Notes: generated from the sequence alone by a model not told the origin. Counted from the first letter of the stretch, positions 42,976 through 51,983 are shown. The stretch: 64,000 nt of DNA from Lachnospiraceae bacterium Zagget2 (GCA_001941045.1 MSHD01000033.1:30880-94879); one strand, 5' to 3'. Made by a program: numbers and translations.

Positions 42976-43554
42976 ATGGGAAGACAGCCCTGTATTATCC
43001 GGGAAACCTGTGGGGGAAATTACGCGTACCAGCTGGAGGACGATATGCTGCTGCACCGCGAGGTCGAGTGTGTCGGGGAGATCACTGCGGAGTCGGTCAA
43101 TTCCCTGATTTCGCAGCTGCGCTATCTCGCGCGGCGGGACGCCGGAGCCGAGATCACGATGTACATCAACAGTCCGGGTGGCGAGGTTTCGAGCGGACTG
43201 GCGCTCTACGACGTCATGAAGGCGGTGCGCTGTCCGATTCGGACGGTCTGCGTCGGCATGGCGGCGAGTATGGGCGCGGTGCTGCTCTCTGCCGGGGACC
43301 GCCGCGAGATCCTGAAGCACGCCCGGGTCATGATCCATGACCCGCTGATGCGCGGGGTGGGAGGCAGCGCGCTCCATGTGCGGAGCCTCAGCGAAGACCT
43401 GATGCGGACACGGGAAATCCTCTGCGAAATTCTTGCGGAGCATACGGGGAAATCGATCGAGGAGATCTATGAAAAGACCTGCAACGATACCTATTTCTAT
43501 GCAGAGGAGGCGGTGGCCTACGGGCTGGTGGACCGCGTGATCGAGGAATTGTGA
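42976..43554 (+). CDS. ClpP-like serine protease
   Basis: The 192-residue protein has the ClpP fold and triad: nucleophile in GMAASMGAVLL, histidine in RVMIHDPLM, and an aspartate in the region NDTYFYAEEAVAYGLVD. YINSPGGEVSSGLALYDVM matches the substrate groove. It is divergent from housekeeping ClpP and stands without clpX. The island contains a Clp-type AAA module (26497), a possible partner, though no ClpP-docking IGF/IGL loop was recognised there. The ATG at 42976 follows GGGAGG. Confidence 0.9.
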   Translation: MGRQPCIIRETCGGNYAYQLEDDMLLHREVECVGEITAESVNSLISQLRYLARRDAGAEITMYINSPGGEVSSGLALYDVMKAVRCPIRTVCVGMAASMGAVLLSAGDRREILKHARVMIHDPLMRGVGGSALHVRSLSEDLMRTREILCEILAEHTGKSIEEIYEKTCNDTYFYAEEAVAYGLVDRVIEEL

Positions 43555-43581
43555 AACCGTCGGGAAATCTGCTGCGTCTGA
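43553..43581 (+). promoter_or_regulatory. ECF-type promoter, copy H
   Basis: GAAACC (43553-43558), 16 bases, CGTCTGA (43575-43581). It overlaps the stop codon of the ClpP-like gene and precedes the VirD4-like gene. Confidence 0.68.
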
Positions 43582-43619
43582 TCTACAGAAGCTGATACAA
43601 GATAAGGGAGGGCAAAAGA

Positions 43620-44870
43620 ATGATACCGAGAAAAAATCTGATCCTTGCGGATAACCAGTACTACAGCCTGGACTGCTATAAGACCCGGTTGAACAACAAC
43701 GTGCTTGTGGTGGGCGCGTCCGGCAGCGGCAAGACGCGCAGTATTGTCGAGCCGAATCTCCGGCAGGCCTGCGGGAGCTACATCATCTCCGACCCGAAGG
43801 GGAACCTCTGCCGGAAGTACCGGGATTATCTGGAGAAAAGGGGATATGTGGTGAAAATGGTGGATTTCACGCATCCACAGCGTTCGGAGGGCTACAATTT
43901 CTTTCGCTACATTCGTTCAACACAGGACATCGTGAAGGCCGCCCATATGCTGATGTACGATGAGAGGTCGAGAAACGCAAGGGATCCCTTCTGGGATCAG
44001 GCCGCCGAGCTGTTGCTAAGTTCGCTGATCGCCTATCTCTATCTCTTTCGCCCTGTCAGAGAACAGAACCTGCGAAATGTGATGAAGCTGCTGGACGTAG
44101 CGGGCGTTGCGGAGTGCAATGTGGACGCAAAGACAATCATGGATCGGCTGATGGATGATGTACGGGAGAACTACCCGGGAAATTTCGCCTGCCGCCAGTA
44201 CGACAAGGTGAGGCAGTCAGCGGGAAGGACTATGCGCTCCATCCTGATCTCCGTCTCAGCGAAGATCGGCGGCTACGATTTTCCGGAGATGGAGCACATG
44301 ATGGGCGGGGAAAGCCTGGACTTTACGGAGATCGGCAGGAGAAAGACGGCGGTATTCGTGGTGGTCAGCGATACGGATCGTTCCCTGGACGGGCTTGCGG
44401 ATCTCTTCTTCACCCAGGCGATGAATGAGCTGTGCTCCTATGCGGACGACCACTGCTCAGACAGCCGCCTCCCGGTGGATGTGCGCTTCATCATGGACGA
44501 TTTTGCGACGAACTGCCGCATTGGCGAGTTCCCCCGCATGATCTCGTCCATCCGCTCGAGGGGAATCTCGACGATGCTGATGATCCAGTCGGAAGCGCAG
44601 CTGGCGGCGTCCTACGGTGAGGATGGCAGGACGATCATGGGGAACTGCGACACCTACGTCTACCTGGGCGGAAACGATGTGGATACGGCGCAGGCGGTGG
44701 CGCGCCGCTGCGATCTGCCGGTGAAGCGGATTCTGAATATGCCGGTCGGCACGAACTGGATCTTCCGCCGGGGTCAGGAGCCGATTAACGGGAAGAATTT
44801 CCCGCTGGAAAAGATGGAGAAGGAGATGAAGGAAGAGGGATATAGACAATCTAATCTGGGAAGAGCATGA
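43620..44870 (+). CDS. Orphan VirD4/TraG-like ATPase
   Basis: The 416-residue protein resembles the ATPase core of conjugative coupling proteins: LVVGASGSGKTRSIVEPN (Walker A), SYIISDPKGNLCRKYRDYL, MDDFATNCRIGEFPRMISSIRSRGIS (Walker B region) and QSEAQLAASYG. It lacks the N-terminal membrane helices and is shorter than typical VirD4 (about 600 residues). No relaxase, type IV secretion component or other conjugation gene is nearby. It has its own ECF-type promoter, so it behaves as a regulon member with a changed role. Confidence 0.85.
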   Translation: MIPRKNLILADNQYYSLDCYKTRLNNNVLVVGASGSGKTRSIVEPNLRQACGSYIISDPKGNLCRKYRDYLEKRGYVVKMVDFTHPQRSEGYNFFRYIRSTQDIVKAAHMLMYDERSRNARDPFWDQAAELLLSSLIAYLYLFRPVREQNLRNVMKLLDVAGVAECNVDAKTIMDRLMDDVRENYPGNFACRQYDKVRQSAGRTMRSILISVSAKIGGYDFPEMEHMMGGESLDFTEIGRRKTAVFVVVSDTDRSLDGLADLFFTQAMNELCSYADDHCSDSRLPVDVRFIMDDFATNCRIGEFPRMISSIRSRGISTMLMIQSEAQLAASYGEDGRTIMGNCDTYVYLGGNDVDTAQAVARRCDLPVKRILNMPVGTNWIFRRGQEPINGKNFPLEKMEKEMKEEGYRQSNLGRA

Positions 44871-44890
44871 GTATTACAGGCCAAGGATCG

Positions 44891-44917
44891 AGCGGGGCGT
44901 AAACAGCCCCGCTTTTT
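44891..44917 (+). terminator. Terminator at the right end of the island
   Basis: An 8-bp stem AGCGGGGC / GCCCCGCT with a seven-base loop, followed by TTTT. Confidence 0.9.
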
Positions 44918-44921
44918 CAGC

Positions 44922-44950
44922 TTTTCATAGTGTGGCAAAAGATGTATAAT
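44922..44950 (+). promoter_or_regulatory. Sigma-A promoter of addA
   Basis: TTTTCA (44922-44927), 17 bases, TATAAT (44945-44950). It gives addA its own promoter away from addB. Just after it, GAAAACC, 16 bases, ACACATT looks like a decayed ECF-type site. Confidence 0.65.
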
Positions 44951-45039
44951 GAAAACCAGATTTCCAGCAGCCGACACATTTTTGGGGAGGCCGAGGTGGA
45001 GGGCAGATCGTCAACGGATTTTCGGATGGAGGAGAAAGC

Positions 45040-48000
45040 ATGAGCGTGGTATGGACTGAGGATCAGCGAAGGGTCATCGATACGAGAAATTCGAATATTC
45101 TGGTCTCAGCTGCCGCCGGTTCGGGTAAAACGGCGGTGCTTGTCGAGCGGATTCTTGCGCTGATCACCGACCCGGAACATCCGGTGGATGTGGATCGCCT
45201 GTTGATTACAACCTTCACTAACGCGGCGGCGGGTGAGATGCGGGAGCGTATCGGAAAGCGTATCGGGGAACTGCTGAAGGACGATCCCTCGAACTCCTGG
45301 CTGCAACGGCAGGAAACGCTTGTGCACCGTGCGCAGATCACGACGATTCATGGCTTCTGCCTGTATGTGATCCGGAATTATTTTCACACGATCGATCTTA
45401 ATCCGAATTTCCGCATTGCGGATGAAGGCGAGATCAGGCTGATCAAGCAGGATGTCGCGCAGGAGGTTGTGAACGGGGCGCATCGCGCCGGAGAAGAGGC
45501 CTTTCTGCGTTTCGCGGACAGCTACGGAAGCGGAAACCGGGGCGGCGGTCTGGAGGAGATGATTCTTCAGCTTTATGAGTATGCGGTCGCGAGTCCCCAG
45601 CCGCTTCGCTGGCTTGAACACTGTGCGGACGCCTATGAGATGCCGGAAGGAGGAGGCTGGGACGCCTTCGCAGGCGCGCCGGAGGTGCTGCAGGAGCTGC
45701 ATACGTCGGCTGCGGATGCCGCAGGCTGCATCAGAGAAGCAGAGGAACTCACGCGTCTGCCGGGAGGCCCTGTGGCCTATCAGGAAGCGTTGGCGGATGA
45801 TGAGCGTCTGCTCCGGAATCTGCAGGACTGTACCACGGTGGAAGAATTTCGTGATCTGCTTTCGGACGTGTCTTATATGAAGCTGCCGAGTCGGCGTGCA
45901 AAGGTGATGGCAGGCGCGGATGAGGAGCTTTGCGAGCGCGTTATGGAGCTGCGCAGCGATATGAAGGATGCGCTGAAGTCTCTGAAAAAGCAATATTTTT
46001 CGGTGCCGGATGATGTCCAGTTCGTGCAGCTTCGGAAGACGCAGGAGCAGGTGCGGACACTCGCAGCGCTGACAAAGGAATTTATGACGCGGTTCGACGA
46101 GCAGAAGCGGAAGAAAAATATCCTGGATTTTTCCGATCAGGAGCACCTGGCTCTGCGTATTCTGACACGCGAAGTTGATGGGAAGCTGGTTCCGTCGCAG
46201 ACGGCGGATCTGTTCGCGGATTATTTTGAAGAGATCATGGTGGACGAGTATCAGGATTCCAATCTCGTGCAGGAGGCGATCCTCGAGAGCATCAGCAGGA
46301 ACCGCCATGGGCGGGATAACCGCTTTATGGTCGGCGATGTGAAGCAGAGTATCTATCGCTTCCGGCAGGCGGAGCCGGGACTTTTCCTTGAAAAATACAG
46401 AAATTACGGTGGGAATGAGGGAGGCGTGCGCATCGACCTGCACCAGAATTTCCGCAGTCGAAGCGAGGTACTCACCCCTGTCAACGAGGTGTTCCGGCGT
46501 ATTATGCGTCCGGAACTCGGCGGCATCGACTATGATGATGCGGCAGCGCTGCGGGCGGGAGCGCTCTATCCGGAGTCCGCCGCGGCGGAGGCAGAGCTCT
46601 GCGTCCTTACGAAGGAGGACTGGGAGACGTGGGAGAAGGAGTGTCGCTGGACAAAGCCGGAGGCGGAGGCTCATCTGGTAGCGTCGCGTATCCGAAAGCT
46701 GCTCGCGGACGCGCAGGTGATGGAGAAGGAAGAGATGCGCGCAGTGCGTCCCGGCGATATTGTCATCCTGCTGCGTACAATGTCCGGCTGGAGCGAGACC
46801 TTTGTCCGGGTGCTGCAGGAGGAAGGGATCCCGGCCAGGGCGCAGTCGCGCGAGGGATATTTCGGGACAATGGAGGTCGAGACGCTGTTATCTTATTTAA
46901 AGGTACTCGACAATCCGACGCAGGAGATTCCGCTTGCGGCTGCGCTGCACGGAATGCTTGGCGGCTTTTCCTCGGAGGAGCTGGCGAAGATACGTGCAGC
47001 GAGTCAGGAGGGAAGTTTTCACCGGGCCTGTGTTGCCTATACAGAAGAAATGGAAGATTCGCTTTCCGGCCGCCTGCGTGCTTTTTTCGCAGAGCTTCAG
47101 AAGAACCGGGAGCGGGCGGCCTACATGCCGGTGCATGAGCTTCTGTGGAGCATTGTAGCGGAACACGATTACCTGAACCGTATCCGGGCCCTGCCCGGCG
47201 GAGAGCAGCGCCTTGCCAATGTACAGATGCTGCTTGCGAAGGCGCAGGATTACGAGAAAATCAGTTATCACGGACTGTTTCATTTTGTTCGTTATATAGA
47301 ACGAATGCAGAAATATCAGATGGATCTCGGGGAGGCGGCATTGCCGGGACAGGGCGGCGACGCGGTGCAGATCATGAGTATCCACCATAGCAAGGGGCTG
47401 GAATTTCCGATTGTGTTCGTGTCAGGTATGGGAAAATCCTTTAACCGGCAGGAAAGCCGTGATAAACTGGTGATGCACAGCCGCTGGGGCGCTGGACTTG
47501 ACTATATAGACGCGGAGCGCAGACTGCGCCGGCCCACCCTGCTGAAACAGCTGATCCGGAGGCAGAACCGGCTGGACTCTCTGGGGGAGGAATTGCGTAT
47601 CCTCTATGTGGCGATGACGCGTGCGAAGGAAAAACTGATTCTGACCGGCATGGCGGAAGAAAAGCTGCTGGAGACAGAGCGGCGCGGAGAGCGCCTGTCG
47701 TTTTCCCGGATCGCGGGTGCAGGCTGCTGTCTTGCGTGGATTCTTCCGGCGCTCAATCCGGCAGACAGCGCGCTCGCAGTACGCCGGATTTCGATGGAGT
47801 CCCTTATCCGTGAAGCGGTTGCGGGGCAGGTGTCAGCGGAACTTTCGAGAGAAGAAATGGAGGCGCAGCTTCTGCAGAAAGAAGCCGATCCGGCGCTTGC
47901 GCAGGAGGTAGATGCGCGTCTCTCCTGGGAATATTCCTGGAAGAACCGAACTGCCGCGAAGCAGAAATACAGCGTCACAGAACTCAAAAAGCTCCGGATG

Positions 48001-48591
48001 CGCGAGGAGTCGGATGCGGAGGAGGAGCTTTATCCGGAGTCCGATGTGATTCCGCTGATTCCGCAGTTTGTCGAGCAGGCGGAAGGAAAGACCGGCGCGG
48101 CGAGGGGGACGGTTTATCACACAGTCATGGAGTGGCTGGATTTCAGCAGAATCTCTGATATGCGCGCAGAGCTTCGGCGGCTTGTGGACGCCGGAAAACT
48201 TGCGGAGGAGGATGCACGTGTGGTAAGATGGAGCGAATTTCGCGCGCTGAAGGAAAGCGGTCTTTCCGTGCGAATGCAGCGCGCCGGTGAGCGCGGAGAG
48301 CTGTTCCGTGAGCAGCCCTTCGTCATCGGACTGCCGGGCGATCAGGTAGATGGTTCGGATCCGGAGGAGACCGTGCTGATTCAGGGCATCATTGATGCTT
48401 TCTTTTACGAGGATAATGGCATTGTCCTCGTGGATTATAAGACCGATCACGTACGCACAGGGCGCGAGCTTTCTGACAAGTATCGCGTGCAGCTGGACTA
48501 TTACGCGCAGGCGCTGCATATGCTCACCGGAAAGCAGGTAAGAGAGCGGCTGATCTATTCGTTTACACTGGGCGAAGTGATCCCGGTATAA
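45040..48591 (+). CDS. addA: ATP-dependent helicase/nuclease subunit A (AddA)
   Basis: UvrD-like helicase with a C-terminal RecB-type nuclease, 1183 residues, the partner of AddB. Helicase motifs include AAAGSGKTAVLVER (motif I), TTFTNAAAGEMRERI (Ia), DEYQDSN (II), GDVKQSIYRFRQAEP (III) and AMTRAKEKLIL (VI); the nuclease motif is IQGIIDAFF ... LVDYKTD. It is intact, so the island between addB and addA did not destroy the enzyme. Confidence 0.96.
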   Translation: MSVVWTEDQRRVIDTRNSNILVSAAAGSGKTAVLVERILALITDPEHPVDVDRLLITTFTNAAAGEMRERIGKRIGELLKDDPSNSWLQRQETLVHRAQITTIHGFCLYVIRNYFHTIDLNPNFRIADEGEIRLIKQDVAQEVVNGAHRAGEEAFLRFADSYGSGNRGGGLEEMILQLYEYAVASPQPLRWLEHCADAYEMPEGGGWDAFAGAPEVLQELHTSAADAAGCIREAEELTRLPGGPVAYQEALADDERLLRNLQDCTTVEEFRDLLSDVSYMKLPSRRAKVMAGADEELCERVMELRSDMKDALKSLKKQYFSVPDDVQFVQLRKTQEQVRTLAALTKEFMTRFDEQKRKKNILDFSDQEHLALRILTREVDGKLVPSQTADLFADYFEEIMVDEYQDSNLVQEAILESISRNRHGRDNRFMVGDVKQSIYRFRQAEPGLFLEKYRNYGGNEGGVRIDLHQNFRSRSEVLTPVNEVFRRIMRPELGGIDYDDAAALRAGALYPESAAAEAELCVLTKEDWETWEKECRWTKPEAEAHLVASRIRKLLADAQVMEKEEMRAVRPGDIVILLRTMSGWSETFVRVLQEEGIPARAQSREGYFGTMEVETLLSYLKVLDNPTQEIPLAAALHGMLGGFSSEELAKIRAASQEGSFHRACVAYTEEMEDSLSGRLRAFFAELQKNRERAAYMPVHELLWSIVAEHDYLNRIRALPGGEQRLANVQMLLAKAQDYEKISYHGLFHFVRYIERMQKYQMDLGEAALPGQGGDAVQIMSIHHSKGLEFPIVFVSGMGKSFNRQESRDKLVMHSRWGAGLDYIDAERRLRRPTLLKQLIRRQNRLDSLGEELRILYVAMTRAKEKLILTGMAEEKLLETERRGERLSFSRIAGAGCCLAWILPALNPADSALAVRRISMESLIREAVAGQVSAELSREEMEAQLLQKEADPALAQEVDARLSWEYSWKNRTAAKQKYSVTELKKLRMREESDAEEELYPESDVIPLIPQFVEQAEGKTGAARGTVYHTVMEWLDFSRISDMRAELRRLVDAGKLAEEDARVVRWSEFRALKESGLSVRMQRAGERGELFREQPFVIGLPGDQVDGSDPEETVLIQGIIDAFFYEDNGIVLVDYKTDHVRTGRELSDKYRVQLDYYAQALHMLTGKQVRERLIYSFTLGEVIPV

Positions 48592-48610
48592 CTGGAAGGA
48601 GAAGAAAGTC

Positions 48611-49378
48611 ATGAAAAAAAAGAGTCTGCGGATCAGAAATCTGCTTATCGGAGAGGGCAGGCCGAAGATCTGTGTGCCGATTGTCGGATATACGGAGTCG
48701 GAGATCCTCACGCAGGCGGAGGCTCTGAAGGGTTCGCCTGCTGATCTTGTGGAATGGCGTGCGGACTGGTTTGAAAATTTGAATGAGCCGGATGCGGTGA
48801 CAGGAATGCTGGAAAGTCTCTGGAAAGAGCTGGGCGGTCTGCCGCTTCTCTTTACGATTCGGACGGCAGCGGAGGGCGGCGAAGCGGATATTTCCTGGCA
48901 GGAATATCGGGCGCTGAATCTTGCGGCGGCCGGGAGCGGTTTTGCAGACCTTATTGATGTAGAAATGTTTGCGCAGGCGATTCCTGCGACCACGAAACTG
49001 GTGGAGGAACTGAAAGCCTGTGGTGTTCTGGTCATCGGATCCAGTCATGATTTTCAGAAGACGCCCCCGGTCCGTGTGATGGTGGAACACCTGTGCGTCA
49101 TGCAGCAGTCGGGAGCCAGCATCTGCAAGCTGGCGGTGACGCCGCAGACAAAGGACGATGTAGTCGCGCTGTTGAACGCCACATGGGAGATGAACAGCCG
49201 CTATGCAGATCGTCCTCTGATCACGATGTCGATGGGAAAGCTGGGGCTTATAAGCCGACTGAGCGGAGAGCTGTTCGGTTCGGCAGTGACCTTTGGCTGC
49301 ATTGGTCAGGCGTCTGCTCCGGGCCAGATCGAGGCAGGGCGTCTTGCAGAATATCTGGAAGAATTGTCGGAGGAGTGA
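48611..49378 (+). CDS. aroD: Type I 3-dehydroquinate dehydratase
   Basis: Shikimate-pathway enzyme forming a Schiff base with dehydroquinate. Key blocks are VEWRADWFENL, the catalytic histidine in GSSHDFQKTP and the Schiff-base lysine in ICKLAVTPQTKDD. The length of 255 residues is normal. It begins 19 bases after addA with a GGAAGGAGAAG site and may be in the same operon. Confidence 0.94.
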   Translation: MKKKSLRIRNLLIGEGRPKICVPIVGYTESEILTQAEALKGSPADLVEWRADWFENLNEPDAVTGMLESLWKELGGLPLLFTIRTAAEGGEADISWQEYRALNLAAAGSGFADLIDVEMFAQAIPATTKLVEELKACGVLVIGSSHDFQKTPPVRVMVEHLCVMQQSGASICKLAVTPQTKDDVVALLNATWEMNSRYADRPLITMSMGKLGLISRLSGELFGSAVTFGCIGQASAPGQIEAGRLAEYLEELSEE

Positions 49379-49385
49379 CGCGTTC

Positions 49386-50021
49386 ATGCTTGCAAAGGAA
49401 CTGCCTTATTTTCAGATAGGAACCTCATATGGCGGATGTCAGGACTGGTTTACCGATCCGATGATGAGGCTCGGCGGCTGTGCGGCGGCAGCGGCCTGCG
49501 ACAGCTGCATCTATTTTGACCTGCACAGACCTGATCTGGCGGTTCCGGGAATCCCGTTTTCCCTGTGTCGGAAAGAAGGCCTGAGTCGTCAGAGCTATAT
49601 TGCTTTTGCCATGGTGATGAAGCCTTACCTGCGGCCCCGCATGGGCGGTGTCGCACGCCTGGAAATCTATCTGGAAGGGATGAGCGCATATCTGCACGAG
49701 CGGGGCATCCGCACGCTCGCCATGGAGGGGCTGCCGGGAGAGACGGACCTTCCGACGGCGAGGGAGAAGCTGCGCACGCAGATCGACGGTGGCTTTCCGG
49801 TGCCCTGCCTGTTGTTGATGCATCATGATCCGGCCTTTAAGGATTATGAGTGGCACTGGTTTCTACTGATCGGTTATCGGATGAAGGAGGGGCGCCTTCA
49901 GGTGAAGGCGGTCACTTACAGCGAGGCAAAATGGCTTGACTTCGATGGACTCTGGAACACGGGCAGGAGCCGCAAGGGCGGACTGATTCTCTATCGTGAG
50001 GAAGCGGGCGGACAAAAATGA
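49386..50021 (+). CDS. C39-like papain-fold hypothetical protein
   Basis: The 211-residue protein has a cysteine segment GGCAAAAACDSCIYFD and a later WHWFLLIGY block that could supply a histidine, in the order seen in peptidase C39-like proteins. No membrane or signal segment is seen. The start at 49386 lies seven bases after the aroD stop with GGAGGAG upstream; the track start is inside aroD. It overlaps the MATE gene by four bases (ATGA). Substrate unknown. Confidence 0.65.
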   Translation: MLAKELPYFQIGTSYGGCQDWFTDPMMRLGGCAAAAACDSCIYFDLHRPDLAVPGIPFSLCRKEGLSRQSYIAFAMVMKPYLRPRMGGVARLEIYLEGMSAYLHERGIRTLAMEGLPGETDLPTAREKLRTQIDGGFPVPCLLLMHHDPAFKDYEWHWFLLIGYRMKEGRLQVKAVTYSEAKWLDFDGLWNTGRSRKGGLILYREEAGGQK

Positions 50022-51379
50022 AGCAGGTAGATTTTGAGAGTGGAAAAATAGCAAAAAATATTGCGCAGACGGCCTTCCCGATGCTGGTGGCGCAGATTCT
50101 GAATCTGCTCTACAGTATCGTGGACCGGATTTACATCGGACGAATTCCGGGGGAGGGAACCGAAGCGCTCGGTGCGGTCGGACTGTGCTTTCCGGTCATT
50201 CTCATTATCACGGCATTCACCAATATGTACGGGATGGGCGGTTCCCCGCTCTTTGCCATGGAGATCGGGAGAGGGAACAGGGAAAAAGCCGGACGCATTA
50301 TGAATACCGCGTTTCGCCTGCTCTGCGTGACAGCAATTGTAATTTTTCTGACAGGCGAAGCGGGCGCGAAGCCTTTGCTGACACTTTTTGGAGCTTCCGA
50401 CAGCGCAATGCGGTATGCGGTCGTCTATCTGCGTATCTATCTTCTGGGAACTCTGTTTTCCATGCTGGCGACCGGTATGAACCCTTACATCAACGCGCAG
50501 GGCTTTCCGGGTCTTGGCATGTGCTCGGTTGTCATCGGCGCCGGGGCAAATCTGATTCTTGATCCGGTGTTTATCTTCGCACTGGGAATGGGCGTGAGAG
50601 GTGCCGCGGTCGCCACTGTGATTTCGCAGGGACTGTCGGCGCTATTTGTGCTGCGCTGCCTGCGCGGCAGTCGTCTGGAGTACCAGATTACGCTGGAAAA
50701 ACAGCGGAGGGTGCGGGATTATTTTCCCTATGCCGGAGATATTATAAGCCTTGGCACGGCGCCTTTTGTCATGCAGTGCACGAATTCTCTGGTGCAGATC
50801 ATCTGCAATCGCATGCTGATGCAGTTTGGCGGAGAGATCTATGTCTCTATTATGACGATTATTTCCTCAGTGCGGCAGATACTGGACACGCCGGTAATGG
50901 CGGTGACGGAGGGAGCATCTCCGATTATCAGTTATAACTACGGAGCCGGACGTCCCGGAAATGTGCGCAGTGCCATCAAAATTATGACAATGGTGGGCGT
51001 AGCGTATACACTGATCGTATGGCTGCTGATCCGATGGAAACCTGTTATGTTTATCTCCATTTTCAGCACGGATGAGACGCTCCTTGCCGATGCTGTTCCG
51101 GCGTTGCACCTGTATTTTTATGCTTTTATTGGACAGGCCTTCCAGTACAGCGGCCAGACGGTCTTCAAGGCTCTGAATAAGAAGAAGCAGGCGATTTTCT
51201 TCAGCCTCTTCCGGAAGGTTGTCATGGTCGTTCCGCTGACGCTGCTGCTCCCGCACCTGTGGGGACTGGGAACAGATGGTGTATTCATGGCCGAACCGAT
51301 ATCGAATGTGATCGGCGGCGGAGCCTGTTTTCTCACGATGCTCCTGACCATCTGGCCGGAGCTTAAGAAAATGGAGTGA
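50018..51379 (+). CDS. MATE family multidrug efflux transporter
   Basis: The 453-residue protein has about twelve membrane helices in two related halves, with typical MATE blocks (FPMLVAQILNLLYSIVDRIYIG, MGGSPLFAMEIGRGN, ATGMNPYINAQGFPG, GQAFQYSGQTVFKAL). It would export cationic or other toxic compounds using an ion gradient. Translation is coupled to the preceding gene. Confidence 0.9.
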   Translation: MKQVDFESGKIAKNIAQTAFPMLVAQILNLLYSIVDRIYIGRIPGEGTEALGAVGLCFPVILIITAFTNMYGMGGSPLFAMEIGRGNREKAGRIMNTAFRLLCVTAIVIFLTGEAGAKPLLTLFGASDSAMRYAVVYLRIYLLGTLFSMLATGMNPYINAQGFPGLGMCSVVIGAGANLILDPVFIFALGMGVRGAAVATVISQGLSALFVLRCLRGSRLEYQITLEKQRRVRDYFPYAGDIISLGTAPFVMQCTNSLVQIICNRMLMQFGGEIYVSIMTIISSVRQILDTPVMAVTEGASPIISYNYGAGRPGNVRSAIKIMTMVGVAYTLIVWLLIRWKPVMFISIFSTDETLLADAVPALHLYFYAFIGQAFQYSGQTVFKALNKKKQAIFFSLFRKVVMVVPLTLLLPHLWGLGTDGVFMAEPISNVIGGGACFLTMLLTIWPELKKME

Positions 51380-51386
51380 CGGCGGC

Positions 51387-51983
51387 TTAGCTGCCGGTCA
51401 TGTACTGCCGCCCCTCGTGGTCCATCTCATAATTCTCCGTGTAGATCAGCTCCGAGATCGGCACGAGCTCATAGCCCTTCTCCCGAAGCCCCTCGATAAC
51501 CCGAGGCAAGGCATCCTTCGTGTAGGTTGCGCCGTTGTGCATGAGGATAATCGAGCCGTTCCCGAGCTGCTCGTTGTCCAGCACGCGCGAGACGATCGCG
51601 TCCGCTCCGTAGTCCTTCCAGTCCAGACTGTCCACATCCCACTGAATCGCGTGATATCCGAGCCCGTTCGCAGCTTCAATTAGCGTATCGTTATAATCTC
51701 CGTAGGGCGGCCGAAACAGCGTCATATCGAGGCCGGTCAGCTCTTTTACCTTGTCGTGGACGCTCTGAATCTCCTCTTTGCATTCACTGGTGCTTAAGGT
51801 TGACATCTGCTTGTGGTTCTCGCTGTGGTTACCGAGGTCATGCCCCGCGGCGGCGATGGCTTTAACATCGTCCGGGTAGGACGCGACCCAGCCGCCGGTC
51901 ATGAAAAAGGTGGCTTTTACATCGTACTCGTCGAGGATGGAGAGGAGGGTGGCGGTGTCCTCATTCCCCCAGGGGAATGTCAC
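51387..51983 (-). pseudogene. C-terminal part of a split sporulation polysaccharide deacetylase (PdaB-like)
   Basis: This is the main part of the NodB-type deacetylase domain (KATFFMTGGW, GNHSENHKQM, LFRPPYGDYND, IILMHNGA), about 190 residues, but it lacks the N terminus and the first catalytic motif. The missing start is found at 58979-59200 on the same strand. The two are separated by a 7-kb element and join in frame through the shared TGG GGG AAT G sequence. The GTG at 51983 is a chance start made by the element. Excision would restore a gene of about 260 residues. Confidence 0.88.
51962..51971. repeat. Left attachment core of the 7-kb element
   Basis: CATTCCCCCA, repeated directly at 58984-58993. 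With the adjacent element sequence it forms CATTCCCC-CA-GGGGAATG, an 18-base palindrome. Confidence 0.8.

Noticed and set aside
16577-44917. Integrative conjugative element, because of the VirD4-like gene
   Set aside because: No relaxase, integrase, excisionase, VirB4-type ATPase or secretion channel gene is present, and no flanking repeats were found.
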